Shown here: one piece after another, positions 5,734-11,224 of the stretch
Numbering within the stretch: the first letter of the stretch is position 1
Layout of the letters: each line of letters starts with the position of its first letter
Origin: Archangiaceae bacterium
GTDB taxonomy: Bacteria; Myxococcota; Myxococcia; Myxococcales; Myxococcaceae
Assembly: GCA_023248915.1 (NCBI GenBank)
Contig: JAHFDQ010000154.1
Span: 1 to 11,224, forward strand
DNA: 11,224 nt
Direction: 5' to 3'
Program-made: the position numbers and the translations under genes
The notes under the pieces: generated by a model
The model's input: the letters and a program-made list of their open reading frames with translations, nothing else
Database searches by the model: none
What the model was told of the DNA's origin: nothing

Positions 5734-8700
5734 GTGGTGCTCGTGACCTTTGCGCTGTTCTTGTCGGCGGCCGGCCTCGCGCAGGCGCCGGTGGCCGCTC
5801 CCTTGCGCTCTGGCGTGGCCCAGGTGGCTTCGGTCGACGAGCGGCACGGCTTGCCGACCGTGGTGTGGCTCGAGCGCCCGTTGCCGGGACTCGACAGTCC
5901 CCGCTCCCGCGGGCTGACGGCCGAGGCCTCGGCGCGGGCCGAGCTCGAGCGCCACGCCGCGCTCTACGGGGTGACGCCCACGGAGATCGGCCACGCCGTG
6001 CTCCTGCGCGTCGACGACGCCGGCGCAGGCGTCGTCGTCGTCAACTTCGGGGCGCGGGTGACCGGCTTGCCGGTGCTCGGCGAGGCGCTGCACGTGGTGA
6101 TGAACCGACAGCTCGAGGCGGTCGCCCTCACCGGCTTTCTGACTCCTTCCGCGCTACACGCGAGCGCCGCGCCGCCGTTTCCGCTCGGGGCTCCGGCGGC
6201 ACTCTCGCGCGCGCTCGGTGAGGCCGGGGGGCCGACCGCGACTCACTGGGCCGACGCCGGGCCTGCCTCGGGCGCCTACCGCCGATTCGCCTGTGTCGAG
6301 GCCCCTGGCGCCTCCGCTCGGGGCCGGCCCGTGCTCTACCCGTTGGCCGGCCGCCTCGAAGCCGCCTGGCACCTCGAGCTCGAGCGCCCCGCTTTGGGCG
6401 CCTCGCCGTCGGCCTGGTGGGCCCTCGTCGTCTCGGCGAACGACGGCCGAGTGCTGCTTCGCCACCCGCTGACAGCCGAGGCCGCGTTCGGCTACCGCGT
6501 CTTCGCCGACCCGACCACCCTGTTCCCCTACGACGGGCCGCAAGGAGACGGTTCGACGCCTCACCCCACGGGCAATGCCGACGGCACCCAGGTGCCGTGG
6601 GTCGCGCCGCAGTGGGTCTCGGTCGAGAGCGGCCCCATCGCCACGAAGGACCCCTGGCTCGCGCCGGGGGCCACCGAGACCCTCGGGAACAACGCCGACG
6701 CCTTCGCCGACCTCCAGGCGCCCGACGGCTACAGCTCGGGCGACGCGCGCGCCAGCACCACCACGGCCGGCGCCTTCGACCGCGTCTTCGACACCTCGAA
6801 GCAACCCGGAGCGGGCTCGGCCCAAATCCAGGCGGCGGTCACCCACCTGTTCTACACGGTGAACTTCCTGCACGACTGGTACTACGGCGCCGGCTTCACC
6901 GAAGCCGCCGGCAACGCCCAAGCGAGCAACCTCGGCCGCGGCGGCCTCGAGGGCGACCGCTTCGTCGCCAAGGCGCAAACCTACTCGGGCAGGTCGAACG
7001 CCCAGATGACGACGCTCGCCGACGGCGCTCCGCCGGTGTTGCAGCTCTACATCTTCGACGCGGCCGCGGGAGGTAACGTCGGCGTGACGGCTCCTGCCTC
7101 GGTCGCCGGCAGCTACGGGGCCGGGGTGGCCGACTTCGGGCCGAGCGCCTTCGACGTCTCGGGGCCGGTGTTGCAGGTCGACGACGGCACCGCGCCCACC
7201 CACGACGGCTGCGAGACGCCCTACTCGAACGCGGCCGCCATCGCCGGCAAGGTCGCCTTCCTCGACCGCGGCACCTGCACCTTCGCCGAGAAGGTGGCCC
7301 GGGCGCAGGCCGCGGGGGCCATCGGGGCCATCGTCGCCAACAACACCGCGGGCTGGCCTCCGCCGATGCCGGGCACCGACGCCACTATCACCATTCCCTC
7401 GCTGTCCCTGTCGTCGGCCGACGCCGCCCGATTGGAGGGAGCGCTCCCGTCCGGGCTGACAGCGCGGCTGTCGCGCGAGGCGGCGGGGCCCGACCGCGAC
7501 TCGGCGCTCGACACCTCGGTGGTGTCGCACGAGTGGGGCCACTACCTGTCGAACCGGCTGGTGGGTGACGCGGTGGGCCTGGTGAACCCCACGGGCCTCG
7601 CGCTCGGCGAAGGCTGGTCGGACTTCCAGAGCCTCTTGTTGTCCGTCCGCGAGGGTGACGGGCAGGTGGCGTCGAACGCCGACTGGAAGGGCGTCTTCGC
7701 GCACGCCGGGTACGTCGCCGCGGGCGCGGGCAACAACGGCTACTACTTCGGCACGCGGCGGGTGCCCTACTCGACCGACTTCGCGAAGAACGCGCTCACC
7801 TTCAAGCACATCTCTGACGGCGAACCGCTGCCGATGCAGGCGCGGACCGCGTTCGGCGAAGACGGGACCAGCAACTCCGAGGCGCACAACGCCGGCGAGG
7901 TGTGGGCGACGATGCTGTGGGAAGGTTTCGCCGCGCTGTTGCGCGACTCGCCTCGGCTGTCGGTCACCGAGGCGCGCAGCCGGATGCAGCGGTACCTGGT
8001 CGCCTCGCTCGAGGCGACACCCACCGTGCCGACGCTGCTCGAGGCGCGCGACGCGCTGTTGGCGGTTGCGTACGCAGGCGACCCGGCGGACCACCGGCTG
8101 CTGGCCGACGCCTTCGCGCGGCGGGGGGCAGGGGTGCGGGCCCAGGGGCCGGGCCGCGATTCGGTGTCGAACCTGCCGGTGGTCGAAGACTTCAACGTCG
8201 GAGGCGACCTGGCCTTCGTCGGGGCAGAGCTCTCCGACGACGCATCTTCGTGCGACTCGGACGGCGTGCTCGACAACGGCGAGGTCGGCACCCTGACGGT
8301 CACCGTGAGAAACGTCGGCTCGACCGCGCTTTCGGCCACAGCCGGCACGGTGGCCAGCCCGACGCCTGGAGTCCGGTTTCCCAGCGGAGCGGACTTCCAG
8401 TTCCCGCCCACCGGGCCCTACGAGACCGCCAACACCACGGTGGACGTGATGCTGGACGGGGCGACCGACATAACCCGGCTGGACTTCGCCTTCAGCCTGA
8501 CCGACGCGGCGCTCGCCTTCCCTGGGCCGGTGACGGCCGCGGCGTCGTTCCGCGGGAACGCCGACGACGCGCCGGCGAGCTCGGCCAACGACGACGTCGA
8601 GGCCCAGGCGTCGACGTGGACCGCGAGCGACGCGACCGCCCTGCCCGCCACCGCCGACTTCGCGCGCCGCGCGCTCACGGGCGTGCAGCACGGTTGGGTG

Positions 8701-9579
8701 TGCCCAGAACCGAGCGCGCGGGCGGACCTGGTGCTCGTCTCGCCGCCGCTCCACGTGGCAGCGCTCGGCGCGCTCTCGCTCTCCTTCAAGCACCGGTACC
8801 ACCTGGTGACCCAGGACAGCCCTCCCTACTGGTGGGACGGAGCGGTGGTCGAGCTGAGCGCCGACGACGGCGCGACCTGGACCGACCTCGGCGCCTCGCT
8901 GAAGCCGGGCTACGACGGCACCGTCGCCCCCAACAGCCAGAACGTGCTGAAGGGGCGTAGCGCCTTCGGCGGCACCAACCGCGACTACCCGGCGATGACG
9001 GGCGAGACCGCCGACCTGGGCACCGCCTACCTGGGCCAGACGGTACGCGTCCGCTTCCGGCTCGCCACCGACGAGGGGCCGGGGCGCGGCAGTTGGGAGC
9101 TCGACGACTTCGTCTTCTCGGGCCTGGCCGACACTCCCTTCGCCACCGTGGTGACAGACCCCGGGGGCAACTGCGGCAACCGGCGGCCGGTGGCGCACGC
9201 CGGCCCGGGCCAGGAAGCGGCCGCAGGCGCGACCGTCACCTTCGACGGCAGCGGCAGCTTCGACCCCGACGGCGACGCCCTGTCGTTCGCGTGGACCCAG
9301 ACAGACGGCCCGGCGGTGAACCTGTCCGGCGCGAACGGCACCCGGCCCCACTTCGAGGCGCCACGCACGAGCGGCGGCGCGACGCTTTCCTTCTCGCTGG
9401 TGGTGAACGACGGAAACTCCGACAGCCGGCCGTCGAAGCTGGTGGTGCAGGTCGACCCCGACATGGAAGTCCGGGGCAGGCTCGGCTGCTCGGCGGCCCT
9501 GGCCGGGCCGTGGGCGGCCCTCGCGCTCGCGCTCGTCGGCTGGGCGCGGCGGCGCCGGGCGTTCACCCGGCCAGGGTGA
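5734..9579 (+). CDS. Secreted M36 (fungalysin-type) metallopeptidase with PA domain and MYXO-CTERM anchor
   Basis: A 1281-aa precursor of a zinc protease exported and anchored at the cell surface. Order: short hydrophobic signal (about 1-18, ending A-Q-A), FTP-type propeptide (about 50-140), M36 N-subdomain including the segment near residue 373 (F-Y-T-V-N-F-L-H-D-W-Y-Y-G), PA domain insert (about 475-580, with C-T-F-A-E-K-V), zinc motif H-E-W-G-H (599-603) and third ligand E626 in G-E-G-W-S-D-F. Then come beta-rich domains (about 815-1140, the last a jelly-roll-like region ending W-E-L-D-D-F-V-F-S-G) and a PKD-like domain (about 1149-1240). The end is Gly-Cys (C1252), a hydrophobic helix and R-R-R-R, a MYXO-CTERM sorting signal as processed by myxosortases. 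Such enzymes probably digest protein outside the cell or act on secreted partners. The start is uncertain: GTG 5734 or GTG 5737, without a Shine-Dalgarno or basic N-terminus. The gene's end overlaps the convergent gene by 17 bp. Confidence 0.92.
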   Translation: MVLVTFALFLSAAGLAQAPVAAPLRSGVAQVASVDERHGLPTVVWLERPLPGLDSPRSRGLTAEASARAELERHAALYGVTPTEIGHAVLLRVDDAGAGVVVVNFGARVTGLPVLGEALHVVMNRQLEAVALTGFLTPSALHASAAPPFPLGAPAALSRALGEAGGPTATHWADAGPASGAYRRFACVEAPGASARGRPVLYPLAGRLEAAWHLELERPALGASPSAWWALVVSANDGRVLLRHPLTAEAAFGYRVFADPTTLFPYDGPQGDGSTPHPTGNADGTQVPWVAPQWVSVESGPIATKDPWLAPGATETLGNNADAFADLQAPDGYSSGDARASTTTAGAFDRVFDTSKQPGAGSAQIQAAVTHLFYTVNFLHDWYYGAGFTEAAGNAQASNLGRGGLEGDRFVAKAQTYSGRSNAQMTTLADGAPPVLQLYIFDAAAGGNVGVTAPASVAGSYGAGVADFGPSAFDVSGPVLQVDDGTAPTHDGCETPYSNAAAIAGKVAFLDRGTCTFAEKVARAQAAGAIGAIVANNTAGWPPPMPGTDATITIPSLSLSSADAARLEGALPSGLTARLSREAAGPDRDSALDTSVVSHEWGHYLSNRLVGDAVGLVNPTGLALGEGWSDFQSLLLSVREGDGQVASNADWKGVFAHAGYVAAGAGNNGYYFGTRRVPYSTDFAKNALTFKHISDGEPLPMQARTAFGEDGTSNSEAHNAGEVWATMLWEGFAALLRDSPRLSVTEARSRMQRYLVASLEATPTVPTLLEARDALLAVAYAGDPADHRLLADAFARRGAGVRAQGPGRDSVSNLPVVEDFNVGGDLAFVGAELSDDASSCDSDGVLDNGEVGTLTVTVRNVGSTALSATAGTVASPTPGVRFPSGADFQFPPTGPYETANTTVDVMLDGATDITRLDFAFSLTDAALAFPGPVTAAASFRGNADDAPASSANDDVEAQASTWTASDATALPATADFARRALTGVQHGWVCPEPSARADLVLVSPPLHVAALGALSLSFKHRYHLVTQDSPPYWWDGAVVELSADDGATWTDLGASLKPGYDGTVAPNSQNVLKGRSAFGGTNRDYPAMTGETADLGTAYLGQTVRVRFRLATDEGPGRGSWELDDFVFSGLADTPFATVVTDPGGNCGNRRPVAHAGPGQEAAAGATVTFDGSGSFDPDGDALSFAWTQTDGPAVNLSGANGTRPHFEAPRTSGGATLSFSLVVNDGNSDSRPSKLVVQVDPDMEVRGRLGCSAALAGPWAALALALVGWARRRRAFTRPG

Positions 9580-10507
9580 GCTCGAGAGACTCGGCGAGCC
9601 GGGCGGGGAAGTAGGACTGCTTGGCCTTGCGCAGCCCGGGGTCTCCGACGTCCTCTTCCCGGTTCACCCAGGCCAGGCCGCGCTCGACCGCCAGCTTCGC
9701 GTCAATCTGGTTCACCACCTGGTGCAGCCCCTTCCACCGGCGCAGCGCGCGCTCGAAGTGAATCTCCAGTGTGTCGGGCGGCCGCACCTCGAAGAGCGTC
9801 AGCCCCGCGGGCTCTCCATTCGCCCGCACCAAGAACGCCTCCTGGCCGAACCGCCCCACCTGCTCGAGCGAACGCACCAGCGCCGCGCAGTCGCTCGAGA
9901 GCGACTCGCTCGGGCGCGAGACCTCGCGACACGTCTCCCGCTCGACCGCCAGCACCTCGGCGAGGTTCTCGGCCGTCACCGGCTCGACCGTCCACTCGAA
10001 CAGGCGGGCGGCCTGGGCGATCAGGTTGCGCTTCTTCGCGTAGCGGCGGCCCGCGAGCGTGGCGAGGTCTTCGGCCCGGTAGAGGTAGTTGGCGCAGTCG
10101 CGGTCCACGCGCACCGAGAAGCACGAGGCGAACGGGGTGTGAGCCGCGAGGAACTCGCGGTCGGCCCCGTGAATGCGCAGCCGGTACGGCAGCCCGCGCG
10201 CCTGCTTCACCAGCGCCTCGCCGGCCGCGGCGTCGAGCGGCCCGATGGGCTGGAGCAGGTGGCGCGTCGCCCCTCCTTCCGGGACGAACGAGACCAGCAG
10301 GACGCCCGAGGCGGTGAGCGCCCAGCGGTAGTCGAAGGCCTCCGCCCACGCGTAGAGCGGCCCGAAGGTGTAGCCCGAGAGCGAGTGCGGGTGGCGGCGC
10401 AACAGCGGCGCGAGGGTCGCCTCGTCCGACGCCTCGAGCGGCCGGAAGGCGAGGCCGAGGAAGGCCGCGGCGGCGGGCGTGACGCTAGCGGTGGCGGAGA
10501 GCGACAT
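9563..10507 (-). CDS. DUF2156 / phosphatidylglycerol lysyltransferase C-terminal-like protein
   Basis: A 314-aa cytosolic-looking protein with two GNAT-like halves, as in the DUF2156 (LPG_synthase_C) family. Recognisable points are S-G-Y-T-F-G-P-L-Y-A-W (44-54), the N-Y-L-Y-R-A-E-D-L-A-T-L-A-G-R-R-Y-A-K-K-R-N segment (140-161), E-R-E-T-C (189-193), and near the end V-N-R-E-E-D-V-G-D-P-G-L-R-K-A-K-Q-S-Y (281-299), the strongest family signature. The related domain of MprF transfers aminoacyl groups from tRNA to lipids; stand-alone members have no settled role. No membrane segments are seen, so it is not a full MprF. ATG 10507 is the only start in range; its first 20 or so residues are Ala/Ser-rich and extra to the fold. 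It overlaps the upstream GNAT gene by 23 nt, so the two are co-expressed, and overlaps the protease gene tail to tail. Confidence 0.85.
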   Translation of the reverse strand: MSLSATASVTPAAAAFLGLAFRPLEASDEATLAPLLRRHPHSLSGYTFGPLYAWAEAFDYRWALTASGVLLVSFVPEGGATRHLLQPIGPLDAAAGEALVKQARGLPYRLRIHGADREFLAAHTPFASCFSVRVDRDCANYLYRAEDLATLAGRRYAKKRNLIAQAARLFEWTVEPVTAENLAEVLAVERETCREVSRPSESLSSDCAALVRSLEQVGRFGQEAFLVRANGEPAGLTLFEVRPPDTLEIHFERALRRWKGLHQVVNQIDAKLAVERGLAWVNREEDVGDPGLRKAKQSYFPARLAESLELTLAG

Positions 10508-10889
10508 GGCCCGGCAGCACCTCGAAACCCAGCTTCTCGTAGAACGGCGTCGTCCCAGGCTCAGCCACCAGCCCTATCCACTCCAGCCCCCGCTCGCGGC
10601 AGTGGGCGACCAGGCGGCGAATCAGTTCCTGACCGATGCCCCGGCGGCGGTACTCGGTGAGCACCACCACGTCCTGGATGTAGGCGTCGCTGGCTCCGTC
10701 CGAGACGGCCCGGCCCATGCCGACGATGCGCCCGCCGGCGTCGACCGCCGTCAGGAAGCAGAAGCTGCCGCGGACCATCCGGGGAATGATTTCCCGGGCG
10801 TAGGGGTCTTCCCGCCACCAACCACCCGACTGGTAGAGCGCGACGACGGCCTCGACTGGGCACGACGAGACGACTTCGTATCGAATCAC
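10485..10889 (-). CDS. GNAT family N-acetyltransferase
   Basis: A 134-aa single-domain GNAT enzyme that would transfer an acetyl group from acetyl-CoA to an amine; the substrate is unknown. The fold marks are in order: L-Y-Q-S-G-G-W-W (19-26) at the acceptor side, I-V-G-M-G-R-A-V-S-D-G (55-65), I-Q-D-V-V-V-L-T-E-Y-R-R-R-G-I-G (71-86), where R-R-R-G-I-G is the acetyl-CoA pyrophosphate loop, and F-Y-E-K-L-G-F (116-122). Two GTG codons in a row (10892-10890 and 10889-10887, minus strand) are candidate starts. The second gives M-I-R-Y-E, a common beginning in this family, but the purine-rich GGAGG (10896-10892) is only 2 nt before it, so the first may be used. The frame stays open upstream to 11138, but that part overlaps the divergent lipoprotein start and looks non-coding. 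Confidence 0.87.
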   Translation of the reverse strand: MIRYEVVSSCPVEAVVALYQSGGWWREDPYAREIIPRMVRGSFCFLTAVDAGGRIVGMGRAVSDGASDAYIQDVVVLTEYRRRGIGQELIRRLVAHCRERGLEWIGLVAEPGTTPFYEKLGFEVLPGHVALRHR

Positions 10890-11036
10890 CACCTCCAGCC
10901 TACCAGCCGTCGCGGCGAGTGGGCGTGGCGATTCAGAACGGGTCGCGCTTCGAGGGAGGCCAGTAGTCGGCCAGTGCCAGAAAAAAGGGCCGTAGGGGCG
11001 AGCGTTGCGCCTCAAGCTGGTGTAGGTAGCGGCCCC
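10890..11036. promoter_or_regulatory. Divergent intergenic region, probable promoters for both flanking genes
   Basis: This 147-bp gap separates the minus-strand GNAT gene from the plus-strand lipoprotein gene, so it must carry promoters for both unless either is read from further away. It is locally less GC-rich, with an A6 run at 10981-10986. A weak hairpin-like pair, GGGGCG / CGCCTC, lies near 10996-11013. I could not assign convincing -35/-10 pairs on either strand. Confidence 0.35.

Positions 11037-11224
<188 letters not shown>

Noticed and set aside
6154..9351. Very long open frame on the minus strand opposite the protease gene
   Set aside because: It is Arg/Gly/Val/His-rich without recognisable motifs, and lies opposite a gene with clear M36 and PKD motifs. 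Such antisense frames arise from high third-position G+C.
9722..10660. Plus-strand frame opposite the DUF2156 and GNAT genes
   Set aside because: No motifs, biased composition, and the minus strand carries two clear families.
10981..11015. Terminator on the minus strand (hairpin then T6)
   Set aside because: The possible stem is 6 bp with a mismatch and stands 8 nt from the T run, and no minus-strand gene ends upstream of it.

Overview
This GC-rich window (roughly 70% G+C by eye, strong C/G third-position bias) very probably comes from a myxobacterium (Myxococcota). Two features support this. The large secreted metallopeptidase ends in a MYXO-CTERM-type tail (Gly-Cys, hydrophobic helix, Arg cluster). 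The right edge holds a lipoprotein whose lipobox leads into a long poly-glycine linker, a style common in Cystobacterineae. The species cannot be named from sequence alone.

Layout. (1) 1-266: C-terminal end of an FAD/NAD(P)-dependent ferredoxin-reductase/AIF-like oxidoreductase. (2) 267-398: gap almost filled by an imperfect 56-bp palindrome plus partial extra arms. (3) 399-3829 and on to 4644: a tightly packed same-strand run, folB - folK - folE - second divergent folE - MmgE/PrpD family protein - ComA-like phosphosulfolactate synthase. Junctions are 1-9 nt gaps or overlaps of 3-13 nt, so this reads as one operon. (4) 4695-5597: a pirin. (5) 5598-5733: gap with a second copy of the 56-bp palindrome, in opposite orientation. 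(6) 5734-9579: an M36 (fungalysin-type) metallopeptidase precursor with propeptide, PA insert, C-terminal beta domains, PKD-like domain and MYXO-CTERM anchor. (7) Minus strand 10889-9563: a GNAT acetyltransferase followed, with overlap, by a DUF2156/LPG-synthase-C-like protein; the latter overlaps the protease gene tail to tail. (8) 11037 to the end: start of a divergent Gly-rich lipoprotein gene.

How the genes work together. FolE (GTP to dihydroneopterin triphosphate), FolB (aldolase) and FolK (pyrophosphokinase) supply the pterin half of folate; folP, folC and folA must lie elsewhere. The most interesting feature is the second GTP cyclohydrolase I copy. It keeps the zinc ligands and the QE base-recognition pair. 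It has lost the TPxR arginine and the whole GLSKxxR element that contact the GTP triphosphate. The first copy keeps those but has Glu where E. coli GCHI has catalytic-region His112. The pair looks reciprocally degenerate, resembling the two-domain plant GCHI. Both copies are transcriptionally tied to a PrpD-family lyase/dehydratase and a ComA-family C-S bond-forming synthase, a gene combination I do not recognise as a described pathway.
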